The notes under the pieces are model-generated. The model was not told the DNA's origin. It did no database searches and saw only the letters and a list, made by a program, of their open reading frames with translations. From the NCBI GenBank assembly GCA_036504515.1, contig DASXVA010000007.1:186001-250000 (forward strand): DNA of 64,000 nt. Reading direction: 5' to 3'. The stretch's first letter is position 1, and each line of letters opens with the position of its first letter. Origin of the DNA: AWTP1-18 sp036504515. Its GTDB lineage: Bacteria; Pseudomonadota; Gammaproteobacteria; Burkholderiales; Rhodocyclaceae. This document shows, in pieces, positions 23,476 through 33,276 of the stretch. The position numbers were made by a program, and so were the translations under genes.

Positions 23476-25617
23476 TCAAGCAGTTGCCGATGTTGAAGGT
23501 GGTAATGGCTGGCTAGCCTGAATTAGCTTGTCTTTTGGACCATTCGCCACAAGCCGTCCATTATCAAGCACGATCAGGCGACTTACTGCCTCAAGCAAAG
23601 CGGGGCTATGGGTCACCATCAGTACGGTCGCCTTACCCAGGGCTTCGGGCAAGCGTTGGGCTAATTGGCGCTCAGTATCAGGATCGAGTCCTGCGCTGGG
23701 TTCATCCAGTAAATAGATGCTGGCTTCACGGGCAAATACACGGGCAAGTGCCAGCTTCTGCCGTTGACCACCTGACAGATTACGACCTTGGTCCTCAATG
23801 CGGGTCCCCAGCGTCAGTCGTCCACTGCGAAGCTCATCATCAAGGCCGGATAACCATAAGGCCCGCTCCAGGCAGGCAGGGGATGCCGCTTGTAGATTGT
23901 CAGCCAAGGTCGCAGCGAAAAGTGCAGGATCCTGTCCCTTAAAGGCAAGCCACTCACTGCGATCAGCAAAACGGATTTCATTAAGTGTCGCGCCATCAAA
24001 CAGGATTCGGCCGTTATCCGGTCGAGACAGGCCCGCCAGGCAGCGCAGTAAGGTCGATTTACCCGCGCCAGGCTTGCCCAGAACGGCAATACGTTCGCCG
24101 CCAGTAATCGAGAAGCTGATGTTCTCCAGTACCGGTGGGCGGTCTTCATAGCGCTTGCCTAAACTGATGACTTCAATGCTGCCGCTACTCGCTGGCATGC
24201 TGACATGCAGACTATCGGCAACGTCTTTATTGTTGGGTAAGCCATGTTCAAAACGTTCGGATGCCCGCTGGAAATCATCCCATTTTGCTAACACGGTAAA
24301 CAGTGACGAAACGCCTGCCATCGTGCGGCCTGCCAGCATGCTGCAGGCAATGAGGGCGCCAATGTTGCTCATCTGCCATTCCACCAGATAGGCACCCAGT
24401 ACCAAAACAGCGACGGTGGTGAAGGGCGCCATCACATTGCCTGCAATATTGGCAGAGGATTGCAAGAGGCGACGGCGGCTTTCAATCGCAGCAGTATCAG
24501 CGCCAGTTTCAATCCAGCGGCGACGTAAATGGCTTTGACGATTCGACGTGCGGAGCAAGTCAAGGCTGGAGAACAGCGTGCCCAGCAAGGATAGCTTTGC
24601 GGTGACTGCTTTTTCAGTGGCACGGCTAGCGTTTGTCAAATGCCTCTGCAACATGGCGCTGAATGCCATATAGCCGCCAACGAGCAGCATGGTCAATAGG
24701 CCCAGGGGCCACGCGATCATCGTAATGACCAGCATGTATAAAATCAAAAATGGCAGATCAGCCAGCGCCAGCAAATACGTCGCTGAAATGAATTCGCGGC
24801 CAATGGACAAGTCTCTATAGTGGGCGAGCAACGTGGCAAAGCCCTGGACGGGCGGGTCTCCCGCTTGCGTCAGACGGCGCCAGAGGCGAAGGTCATCGCG
24901 ATGGCTGAGATTAAGGGACAACTTTTCAACCGCCCATGCCCGTACTCCCCGCAGGGCCGCGTCGGTCACGATGTAGATCAACATGCCGAAGGTCAACGCC
25001 CACAAGGTTTCGTAGATGCCGTTATTGATGACCTTGTTGTAGAGCAACATGGAGAACAAGGGGAGCAGGATTTGCCCCCCATTAACCAGCAGGCTGGCAA
25101 TACCCACTTCAGCCCAAGCCTCCGTCAGTAACCAGCGCAAATAGCTGCGGGCCGAAGTGGGTAGCGTATTGCTACTGCTGCTGGGCAAGCGGAGCGCAAT
25201 TGCCTCAATGGCTTGACCTGGGGCATCAACTGCGGTGTTCGCCGGATTGATTCGCTGCATGACTTCTGCTTGCGCATTCAATACCAGCCAGGTTTCATCA
25301 CCTTCCCGTTCCCATAGGGCGTACTGGGCATTGTCTTTGCGAATCAGTACCACTTGGGCCGGCTGCGATTGGAGTAGGAGCAACAAATCATTGACAGTGC
25401 CGGTTTGCAGCAGCGTTGCCTCACATTCCAACTGGGCACCAAGGCGGTCGCCCCGGCCAAGTCGTTCCCATAACTCAGGGCGACGGATCAGGGCATCCAG
25501 TGTGCCTCGCAGCCGCAAGGTGGCCGACGTGTCGGGCGGGTACCGATAATCGACCGCAGACAGTACCTCGTCACCCGTCAAGGTGGCGTCGTGGTGTAAA
25601 GGGAACGATACACTCAT
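23476..25617 (-). CDS. Type I secretion ABC transporter, LapB/SiiF-like
   Basis: A 713-residue exporter half-transporter. Residues 1 to about 140 are a degenerate C39-like domain without a catalytic cysteine, as in LapB- or HlyB-type exporters that do not cut their substrate. Six membrane segments follow (about 150-440). The nucleotide-binding domain has Walker A GKPGAGKST, the signature LSGGQRQK and Walker B IYLLDEPSAGLD, then a switch His in MVTHSP. It drives export of the repeat protein whose gene ends in an ATGA overlap with its start. Together with the HlyD- and TolC-like proteins it forms a complete type I channel. Confidence 0.93.
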   Translation of the reverse strand: MSVSFPLHHDATLTGDEVLSAVDYRYPPDTSATLRLRGTLDALIRRPELWERLGRGDRLGAQLECEATLLQTGTVNDLLLLLQSQPAQVVLIRKDNAQYALWEREGDETWLVLNAQAEVMQRINPANTAVDAPGQAIEAIALRLPSSSSNTLPTSARSYLRWLLTEAWAEVGIASLLVNGGQILLPLFSMLLYNKVINNGIYETLWALTFGMLIYIVTDAALRGVRAWAVEKLSLNLSHRDDLRLWRRLTQAGDPPVQGFATLLAHYRDLSIGREFISATYLLALADLPFLILYMLVITMIAWPLGLLTMLLVGGYMAFSAMLQRHLTNASRATEKAVTAKLSLLGTLFSSLDLLRTSNRQSHLRRRWIETGADTAAIESRRRLLQSSANIAGNVMAPFTTVAVLVLGAYLVEWQMSNIGALIACSMLAGRTMAGVSSLFTVLAKWDDFQRASERFEHGLPNNKDVADSLHVSMPASSGSIEVISLGKRYEDRPPVLENISFSITGGERIAVLGKPGAGKSTLLRCLAGLSRPDNGRILFDGATLNEIRFADRSEWLAFKGQDPALFAATLADNLQAASPACLERALWLSGLDDELRSGRLTLGTRIEDQGRNLSGGQRQKLALARVFAREASIYLLDEPSAGLDPDTERQLAQRLPEALGKATVLMVTHSPALLEAVSRLIVLDNGRLVANGPKDKLIQASQPLPPSTSATA

Positions 25618-28600
25618 GCGGCCTGCCAGTGCACGACAGCAACAGTGGTGGCACCGTTCATGATGGTGTAGTCGGTATTACCACCGCCCAGCGCATTTGT
25701 ATTGAGCGTCTGGCCACCGCTGAGGGTCAATGAAATTGCGTCGCCGGTATTTGCCAGAATGGTCAGTTCCGGCGCAGAAGACACGCTGGTAATGTTTTGG
25801 ATATCTGCTGCGGACATCAGCACCGTGGAGTTCACGGCATCGGCCCGGATATTGAGTGCTTCCATATTGTGGAGCAAGTTGGCTAACAGACTCAGTGACT
25901 GGCTGCCGGTGGTCAGGCCCGCAATGACCGCCGTATCCGTCCCCGCGCCACCATCAATGAAACCGGTTTGGGACATGGATGCGCCGAAGGTGTCGTTATA
26001 GGCAGAACCGGTTAGATTCTCGATATTGATCAGGCTGTCGCCGCCGGCATCACCTGCGGCAGCTGCATTGCCATTATTGAAGACACCCCCGTTGGACGAG
26101 CTGAAGCTGACGCCGCCAAATGTGCCGGTGACCAGGGATGCCACGACGCCCGCCGACGCATCGGCGTAGCTGGCAGTATCGTTGCCGATTCCCCCATCAA
26201 GGGTGTCGGCACCGGCCATGCCCTGCAATACATCATTGCCGGCACCTCCGGTCAGGACATTGGCCTGGCTATTGCCCACCAGGGTGTCAGCCAAGCCGGT
26301 GCCGGTCAGGTTGCTGATGGAGATGAGGATGTCGCCGCCGGCATCGCCTGCATTAGCTGCTGTGCCGCCGTTGAGAATGCCGCTGCCGGAGGTGGAAAAA
26401 ACAATGCCGCCAAAGGTGCCCGCGGTGAGGGACGCAACAACTCCGACAGTCGAGTTGGCGTAGGTGACCGTATCCACGCCTGCACCACCGCCGCCGTTGA
26501 TGATGTCGCCACCGGCGCCGCCATCAATGGTGTTGGCATTCGTGTCTCCTACCAGGGTATCCGCAAAGGCCGAACCGGTCAGATTCTCGATCGAGATCAA
26601 CAAGTCGCTCCCTGCATCCCCCGCTGTTCCCGATGTGTCGCCGTTAAGAATGCCGCCGCCGGAGGACGTGAAGGTTACGCCGCTGAATGTGCCGGTCTGG
26701 AGCGACGCCACGACCCCTGCTGTTGCTGCATCGTAGCTTGCCGTATCCGTTCCCGAGCCGCCGTCCAGTGTGTCGCCGCCTCCCATCCCCTGCAGGATGT
26801 CATTGAGCAGGCCCCCCGACAGGATGTTGACCGCACTATCGCCCACAAGGGTGTCTGCGTAATTTGAACCCGTGAGGTTTTCAATGGAGATCAGCGTATC
26901 GCCTGATGCTTGGCCAGCGGTTGTCGTCGTGCCACCATTGAGCACGCCTCCCCCGGATGAAGAAAAACTGACCCCGCTAAAGGTACCCGTGGACAAGGAT
27001 GCAACAACAGCCGCAGCGGCATTTGCGTAGGTGGCCGTATCTGTGCCTGCCTGGCCATTCAAGGTATCAGCGCCCAAGCCTCCTTCCAGAAGGTTGTCTG
27101 AGCCATCGCCGACAAGGGTGTCATTGAGTGTGGAGCCAATCATGTTCTCAATGCCCGTCAAGGTATCGCCGCCCGCATCGCCGGCAGTGGTCGAGTTGCC
27201 GCCGTTGAGGACGCCGCTGGCCGTACTGGTGAAGGTGATGCCGCCGAAGGTGCCTGCTGTAAGGGAACTCACTACCCTGATGGATGAGTTTGCATAGGTA
27301 ATCGTGTCCGTTCCCAAGCCGCCATCAATGGTGTCACCGCCGCTGCCGCCATCGATGATGTCGTTGCCTGCCATGCCGAACAACGTGTCATTGCCAGCGC
27401 CACCAGTAATCGTATTGGCATTGGCATCGCCGACCAGGGTGTCGTTGAATGCGGACCCGATCAAGTTTTGAATATTGGTCAGGCTGTCGCCACCGGCATC
27501 CCCTGCCGTGGCAGCATTACCGCCATTGACAATCATGGTGGTGCCGCTGAAGGTGACCCCACTGAAAGTGCTGCCACCCCCTGTCAACGAGGCGACGACT
27601 CCCGCCGTCGCATTGGCGTAGGTGACCGTATTGGTGCCGATTCCGCCGTCGATCACGTCGGCGCCCCCCATCCCTTGCAGGGTGTCATTGCCAGCGCCGC
27701 CCTGCAAATTGTTGGTGGAGCCATCACCGATCAGGAAGTCGTTATTGTTTGAGCCAATCAGGTTCTGGATGTTGATCAGCAAGTCGCCAGCGGCATCGCT
27801 GGCTGTTCCTGTACTGCCGCCGTTGAGAACCCCGCCGCTGGAGACCGTAAAGGAAACGTTGCCGTTGGCGCCGGCAAAGGTTCCTGCGGTCAGGGAGGCC
27901 ACAACAACCCCGGCAGCACCGGCATAGGAGGCCGTGTTGTTGCCCAGACCACCGTCCAGAGTGTCGCCACCGGCAAGGCCTTGAAGGGTATCGTCACCGA
28001 TACCGCCGCTCAGCACGTTTGCATTGGCGTCACCGACCAGGAAGTCGTTGTAATCCGATCCCGTAAGATTTTCGACGGAAATCAGGGTGTCACCGCCGGC
28101 ATCACCTGCCGCGCCAGCCGTTCCACCGTTGAGAATGCCACCGGCGGACGACGAAAAAGTCACGCCGTTATAGGTGCCGGTCGATAGAGAACTGGTCACT
28201 GCCGCTGTGGCCGTCGAGTAGGTGACGGTATCGTTGCCGGTGCCGGCACTGATCACGTCGCCACCTGCGCCACCTTCGATAAGGTTGTTGTTGGTGTCGC
28301 CGGTCAGGGTGTCGCCATAGGCCGAGCCAATAAGGTTTTCAATGCTGGACAGGGTATCGCCGTTGGCGTCGCCAAGGGTGCCTGTGCCGGATGCCAGGGA
28401 AACACTGATGGCGGATCCGGCATTGGCGTAGCTGGCCGTGTCGTTGCCGACACCGCCGGTCAGGGTATCCGCCCCGGCGCCACCGATGAGGAGATCGTCA
28501 CCGTTGCCCCCGATCAGGACATTGTTTCCGCTGTTACCTACAAGGGTGTCGTTACCTGCTGTTCCCGTGAGATTCTCAATGTTGATCAGCAAATCCCCGC

Positions 28601-31600
28601 CGGCATCGCCCGCCGAGGACGCCGTGCCGCCATTGAGGATGCCGCCGCCGAATGAGGTGAAGGTCACACCGCTGTAAGTACCCGTGTCGAGAGAGGCGAT
28701 GACGCGCAAGGCTGAGTCGGCATAAGTCACGGTATCGGTATCGGCACCGCCATCCAGGGTGTCGGCCCCAGCCATACCTTCGAGGGTGTCATTACCGGCT
28801 CCGCCGGTAATGGTGTTGGCGCCACTGTCGCCGATCAGGGTATCGGCGAATCCTGAACCGGTGAGGTTTTGGATATTGGTCAGGCTGTCGCCGCCGGCAT
28901 CGCCGGCTGTTGCTGAGGAACCACCATTGATGATGGATGTCGTACCGGTGAAGGTCACGCCGCCGAAGGTACTGCCGCCCCCCGTAAGTGAAGCCACAAC
29001 ACCAGCGGCAGCATTGGCGTAGCTGGCTGTATTGGTTCCTGTACCGCCATCCAGGGTGTCAGCGCCAGCCATGCCTTGCAGCACGTCATCACCACCGCCG
29101 CCATTCAAGAAGTTGACACCACTATCGCCAACAAGTGTGTCGGCAAGACTGGTACCTGTGAGGTTCTCGATGCTGATGAGGGTGTCGCCTCCAGCATCAC
29201 CCGCTGCAGCTGATGTACCGGTATTGATCACGGTACCAGCAATAGCGGATGTGAACGTAACGCTACCGAAGGTGCCGGCACTGAGTGAAGCCACGACACC
29301 GACGCCTGCGGTGGAGTCAGCATAGGTCGCAGTATCGGTATTCGCTCCACCATCCAGGGTGTCGGCCCCAGCCATACCTTCGAGGGTGTCATTACCGGCT
29401 CCGCCGGTAATGGTGTTGGTGCCACTGTCACCGATCAGGGTATCGGCGAATCCTGAGCCGGTGAGGTTCTGGATGTTGGTCAGGCTGTCGCCACCGGCAT
29501 CGCCGGCTGTCGCTGAGGAGCCACCATTGATGATGGATGTCGTACCGGTGAAGGTCACGCCGCCAAAGGTACTGCCGCCCCCCGTAAGCGAAGCCACAAC
29601 ACCGGCGGCAGCATTGGCGTAGCTGGCTGTATTGGTTCCTGTACCGCCATCTAGGGTGTCGGCGCCGGCCATGCCTTGCAGCACGTCATCACCACCGCCG
29701 CCATTCAAGACGTTGACACCACTATCGCCAACAAGTGTGTCGGCATTATTCGACCCCGTGAGGTTCTCAATAGAAATCAACAGATCACTGTTGGAACCAT
29801 TCAGAATCCCTCCCGAATAGGAAGTGAACGCCACACTGTTATAAATTCCGCTACTCAAGGAGGCGACGACAGCGCTGCTTGAGTCTGCATAACTCACGGT
29901 GTCGGTGCCAATTCCCCCATTCAAGGTATCGCCTCCACCGAGACCTTGCAGTGTGTCATCTCCACTACCGCCGCTAAGGATGTTAGCTGTGGTACTACCC
30001 ACAAGCAGATCGTTACCTGCTGAACCAGTCAGGTTCTCAATCCCAATCAGGGTGTCGCCCGCGGCATCCCCAACGACACCGGATGTGCCGTTATTCAATA
30101 CCCCGCTATTGGAGGCTGCGAAGCCAATTCCCCCGAAGGTACCCACGGTCAGCGACGCGGTTACAGCCATCGCCGATGTGGAGTAGCTAGCCGTATCGGA
30201 GCCCAGATTGCCGATCAGGGTGTCAGCGCCCTGACCACCTTCAAGTGTATTGGCACTGCTATCGCCAACAAGGGTGTCGTCGTAGCTTGAGCCACGCAAA
30301 TTTTGAATATTCGTTAACGTGTCACCACCCGCATCGCCCGCAGTTCCCGCAGTGCCACCGTTCAGTACACCACTACTCACAGTAGAGAAGTTCACCCCGC
30401 CAAAGGTTCCGGTAGCAAGCGATGCCACAACACTGGCACCCGCATGCTCGTAACTTGCGGTGTTGGTACCTGTACCTCCATCCAATGTATCGCCGCCGGC
30501 CATGCCTTCAAGGATGTCGTCACCAGCACCACCTGACAATGTGTTACTGGATGAATTGCCTATGAGCAAATCATTGAGTGCAGAGCCTGTCAGGTTTTGG
30601 ATATTGATCAGGGTGTCTCCGCCGGCATCTCCCGATACACCGGCAGACCCACCATTCAGAATCCCACTTCCCGACGTTGAAAACGTCGCGCCTCCAAAGG
30701 TACCGGTGCTGAGGGAGGCAACTACCGCACTTGCTGCGCCGGAATAGCTGGCTGTATTGGTTCCCGTGCCGCCATCCAGTGTGTCCGCGCCTTCACGTCC
30801 TTCGAGAATGTCGTCCCCGGCTCCGCCCAAAAGAGTATTAGCCGTGGCATCTCCAACTAATGTGTCACCGTAAGCGGAGCCTGTCAGGTTGGTGATATTG
30901 GTGAGAATGTCACCGGATGCATCGCCAGCAATTACTGAAGATCCTGAGTTCAGTACACCGCTACCCGAACTAAGGAAGGTGGCATTGGAAAAGGTACCTG
31001 TGGAAAGTGAGGCCACGACACCGCTTGCCGCAGTACTGTAGCTTGCTGTATTGGTGCCACCCTGGCCATCAATGGTGTCAGAGCCACTGCCACCTTCAAT
31101 CACATTGTTGTTTGCATCACCAATCAGAGTGTCGTTAAAAGCAGAACCTGTGAGATTCACAATGCTGATGAGCGTGTCACCCCCCGCATCGCCTGCTACT
31201 GCCGCTGCGGCATCGTTATGTATGCCGCCACTACTGCTTGAGAACGTTGCACCACCGAAGGATCCCGTGGTTAATGATGCAATGACGCCAACGGAAGCTG
31301 CCGAGTAGCTTGCCGTGTTGGTACCGGTTCCTCCATCCAGAACATCCCCGCCGGCCATCCCTTGCAGAGTGTCGTTGCCATCACCACCCGATAAGGTATT
31401 GTTGTTTGCATCGCCAACCAGGATGTCAGCAAACGCCGAGCCTGTGAGGTTCTGGATGCTTACCAGTCGGTCTCCACCGGCATCGCCCGCTGCTGCGGCG
31501 CTGCCATTGTTGAGTATGCCGCCGCTAGCTGACGCGGTGAATGAGACGGTTCCGTAGGTGCCGGCAGAAAGTGATGCGACGACACTTGCCGAGGCGTGCT

Positions 31601-33251
31601 CATAACTTGCCGTGTTCGTGCCTGTGCCGCCATCAAGGACATCAGCGCCGGCCATCCCTTCCAGGATGTCATCGCCACCAACCCCACTGAGGGTATTTGC
31701 ATTGGCATCACCAATCAGGACATCATTCAGGCTGGAGCCCGAAAGGTTCTGGATATTGATTAGTGTGTCACCAGCTGCATCACCGGCAGTACCCGTGGTG
31801 CCACCATTCAGAATGCCGCCCCCGGAACTGGTAAAAGTCACGCCGTTGAAGGTGCCGGTGGAGAGCGATGATGTAACGCCAACGGTCGCATCCGAATAAC
31901 CTGCTGTATTCGTGCCGGTACCGCCGTTGATCGTATCTGCACCTGCACCACCGACAATCAAATCATCGCCAGCGTCACCGTACAGCACATCATCACCGGT
32001 GCCACCATACACAAGGTCATTACCTGCGCCGGCATGAACCGTGTCGTTACCTGCGCCGGATTCAATCAGGTAGCCAACGCCTTTCGCGGGGAGCACGAAA
32101 TATTGTGTGCCATCAGCAGCTTTTTCAACAAAGTCACTTGAAGTGGTAGCGTCCTTCCAGTGAAAGAACATGTTTTTGATGATGTCGAAGTTGAATACAC
32201 CGGCTTTACCGACAGCTTCAACATCCATCGCGATTAGTGAATTTGGTGTAGTGCCATCTGCAGCAACGTTGTACTTAACAACGAGATCAATACCATTGGC
32301 AATGGTGTTTGAGTCCAGTACCAGGGACCACGTGTTTAAAGACGTGCGTGTTGCTTGAGACGCATTGAAATCAATGCCGGCCAAGTTATTGGCAGCCGAG
32401 TCGATTTTCAGCGTAACGCCGGTGAGCGATGTGAAGTTGGACAGGTCGATATGCAATGTCGTTGTCCACAAGCCTGTATTCGCAGTGAAGGCTGTATTGT
32501 GGTCAATGACATCATTACCGGCGGTACCGACAATGTGCTGGTTTGTTGCCTGAGATTCCGTTGTTTGAACTGTTGCGGTTTTCGAGCCGACAGGCACATC
32601 GGTGGTGCCAGCCGGTTGCAGCTTGTAATCGGCAGAAACGTAGAGCGTTCCTTTGACCGTTGGAATACCGACTTGGATATTCTCAATCCCGACTACTTTG
32701 GCGCCCTGTTTAAATGTGGGAGGGACTTCAATTTTTACCGGCTGAATGGTTTCAGGTACCTCGCCTTGACCTTGTCCGATGCCGCTACCACTACTACCTT
32801 TTGAATTTGAGACGGTTTTTGCGACAGGGGCTGGTGGGGCAAGAGTGATCTGAGGATTGGACTGAGCATTGCCGTCGCTGTTATCGCCACTAGGTGTGTT
32901 GGAATGACTATCCAGCTGGTCCGTAATAATGCGAACGTTACCGGAGGTAACGACATTGGTTTTTCCTGCGGACTTAATCAAATCCGCGCTATTAAACTTG
33001 GCACCAGAAAAATCAAAAACCGGGGCCTTGTCGCCGAGTGCATCAAGAGCTCCGTTGGGGATAAGTACATTGCTGCCATCCTTAAACTGAAGCAAGAGAT
33101 CAACGTCGGCAATTTGAACCGACTGAAGGTCCCCTTTGGCATGTTGGATCTTGACTGTGCCGTCCGGCGCTATTTGCGCCCGTTCTATTACCTGCTGTTG
33201 GGATGGGTTGCCAGAGCCCCGTGCGGTATTCAGTTTTTTAGCTTCAGCCAT
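25614..33251 (-). CDS. Giant RTX-like repeat protein, type I secretion substrate (putative adhesin)
   Basis: A 2545-residue, acidic, Gly/Thr/Asp/Ala-rich protein without Cys-based domains or an enzymatic domain that I can see. The N-terminal 150 residues (IQHAKGDLQSVQIADVDLLLQF) resemble the cytoplasm-proximal part of BapA/LapA-like adhesins. A Ser/Gly/Pro-rich linker and a beta-rich domain (about 240-390) follow. Next come RTX nonapeptides (GGTGDDVLYGDAGDDLIVGG) and about 21 repeats of some 90-100 residues. Each repeat combines a beta segment (VVASLSTGTFGGVTF) with RTX-like turns (GDSNANTLSGGAGNDTLEG). The last 110 residues (NMEALNIRADAVNSTVLMSA) look like the non-cleaved C-terminal secretion region. 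Calcium-dependent folding outside the cell is expected. It could be adhesin or S-layer-like; no toxin domain is visible. Confidence 0.9.
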   Translation of the reverse strand: MAEAKKLNTARGSGNPSQQQVIERAQIAPDGTVKIQHAKGDLQSVQIADVDLLLQFKDGSNVLIPNGALDALGDKAPVFDFSGAKFNSADLIKSAGKTNVVTSGNVRIITDQLDSHSNTPSGDNSDGNAQSNPQITLAPPAPVAKTVSNSKGSSGSGIGQGQGEVPETIQPVKIEVPPTFKQGAKVVGIENIQVGIPTVKGTLYVSADYKLQPAGTTDVPVGSKTATVQTTESQATNQHIVGTAGNDVIDHNTAFTANTGLWTTTLHIDLSNFTSLTGVTLKIDSAANNLAGIDFNASQATRTSLNTWSLVLDSNTIANGIDLVVKYNVAADGTTPNSLIAMDVEAVGKAGVFNFDIIKNMFFHWKDATTSSDFVEKAADGTQYFVLPAKGVGYLIESGAGNDTVHAGAGNDLVYGGTGDDVLYGDAGDDLIVGGAGADTINGGTGTNTAGYSDATVGVTSSLSTGTFNGVTFTSSGGGILNGGTTGTAGDAAGDTLINIQNLSGSSLNDVLIGDANANTLSGVGGDDILEGMAGADVLDGGTGTNTASYEHASASVVASLSAGTYGTVSFTASASGGILNNGSAAAAGDAGGDRLVSIQNLTGSAFADILVGDANNNTLSGGDGNDTLQGMAGGDVLDGGTGTNTASYSAASVGVIASLTTGSFGGATFSSSSGGIHNDAAAAVAGDAGGDTLISIVNLTGSAFNDTLIGDANNNVIEGGSGSDTIDGQGGTNTASYSTAASGVVASLSTGTFSNATFLSSGSGVLNSGSSVIAGDASGDILTNITNLTGSAYGDTLVGDATANTLLGGAGDDILEGREGADTLDGGTGTNTASYSGAASAVVASLSTGTFGGATFSTSGSGILNGGSAGVSGDAGGDTLINIQNLTGSALNDLLIGNSSSNTLSGGAGDDILEGMAGGDTLDGGTGTNTASYEHAGASVVASLATGTFGGVNFSTVSSGVLNGGTAGTAGDAGGDTLTNIQNLRGSSYDDTLVGDSSANTLEGGQGADTLIGNLGSDTASYSTSAMAVTASLTVGTFGGIGFAASNSGVLNNGTSGVVGDAAGDTLIGIENLTGSAGNDLLVGSTTANILSGGSGDDTLQGLGGGDTLNGGIGTDTVSYADSSSAVVASLSSGIYNSVAFTSYSGGILNGSNSDLLISIENLTGSNNADTLVGDSGVNVLNGGGGDDVLQGMAGADTLDGGTGTNTASYANAAAGVVASLTGGGSTFGGVTFTGTTSIINGGSSATAGDAGGDSLTNIQNLTGSGFADTLIGDSGTNTITGGAGNDTLEGMAGADTLDGGANTDTATYADSTAGVGVVASLSAGTFGSVTFTSAIAGTVINTGTSAAAGDAGGDTLISIENLTGTSLADTLVGDSGVNFLNGGGGDDVLQGMAGADTLDGGTGTNTASYANAAAGVVASLTGGGSTFGGVTFTGTTSIINGGSSATAGDAGGDSLTNIQNLTGSGFADTLIGDSGANTITGGAGNDTLEGMAGADTLDGGADTDTVTYADSALRVIASLDTGTYSGVTFTSFGGGILNGGTASSAGDAGGDLLINIENLTGTAGNDTLVGNSGNNVLIGGNGDDLLIGGAGADTLTGGVGNDTASYANAGSAISVSLASGTGTLGDANGDTLSSIENLIGSAYGDTLTGDTNNNLIEGGAGGDVISAGTGNDTVTYSTATAAVTSSLSTGTYNGVTFSSSAGGILNGGTAGAAGDAGGDTLISVENLTGSDYNDFLVGDANANVLSGGIGDDTLQGLAGGDTLDGGLGNNTASYAGAAGVVVASLTAGTFAGANGNVSFTVSSGGVLNGGSTGTASDAAGDLLINIQNLIGSNNNDFLIGDGSTNNLQGGAGNDTLQGMGGADVIDGGIGTNTVTYANATAGVVASLTGGGSTFSGVTFSGTTMIVNGGNAATAGDAGGDSLTNIQNLIGSAFNDTLVGDANANTITGGAGNDTLFGMAGNDIIDGGSGGDTIDGGLGTDTITYANSSIRVVSSLTAGTFGGITFTSTASGVLNGGNSTTAGDAGGDTLTGIENMIGSTLNDTLVGDGSDNLLEGGLGADTLNGQAGTDTATYANAAAAVVASLSTGTFSGVSFSSSGGGVLNGGTTTTAGQASGDTLISIENLTGSNYADTLVGDSAVNILSGGLLNDILQGMGGGDTLDGGSGTDTASYDAATAGVVASLQTGTFSGVTFTSSGGGILNGDTSGTAGDAGSDLLISIENLTGSAFADTLVGDTNANTIDGGAGGDIINGGGGAGVDTVTYANSTVGVVASLTAGTFGGIVFSTSGSGILNGGTAANAGDAGGDILISISNLTGTGLADTLVGNSQANVLTGGAGNDVLQGMAGADTLDGGIGNDTASYADASAGVVASLVTGTFGGVSFSSSNGGVFNNGNAAAAGDAGGDSLINIENLTGSAYNDTFGASMSQTGFIDGGAGTDTAVIAGLTTGSQSLSLLANLLHNMEALNIRADAVNSTVLMSAADIQNITSVSSAPELTILANTGDAISLTLSGGQTLNTNALGGGNTDYTIMNGATTVAVVHWQAA
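25955..31905 (-). repeat. About 21 tandem coding repeats of roughly 270-310 bases
   Basis: The repeats code for the central part of the giant protein. The consensus in each unit is A(S/T)YA-A---VVASL--GTFGGVTF, then GGILNGG--- AGDAGGDTLI-I-NLTGS, then NDTLVGD--ANTLSGGAGDDTL-GMAG-DTLDGGTGT. Unit 13 is short because it lacks the middle block. Units 8 to 11 contain a recent 600-base duplication. Confidence 0.85.
28750..29745 (-). repeat. Near-identical duplication with a 600-base period
   Basis: Bases 28750-29145 and 29350-29745 agree at all but about 15 of 396 positions (counted by eye), most of them silent. The period equals two protein repeats (200 residues), whereas the other units differ at many residues. 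Confidence 0.9.
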
Positions 33252-33276
33252 AATGATTCCCCCCAGGGAAAACGGT

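Noticed and set aside
25702..31899. Many short plus-strand frames inside the giant repeat gene, and a CRISPR-like impression from regular repeats
   Set aside because: The period (about 300 bases) and the coding content show protein repeats, not 25-40-base CRISPR repeats with spacers. The plus-strand frames recur only because the repeats do.
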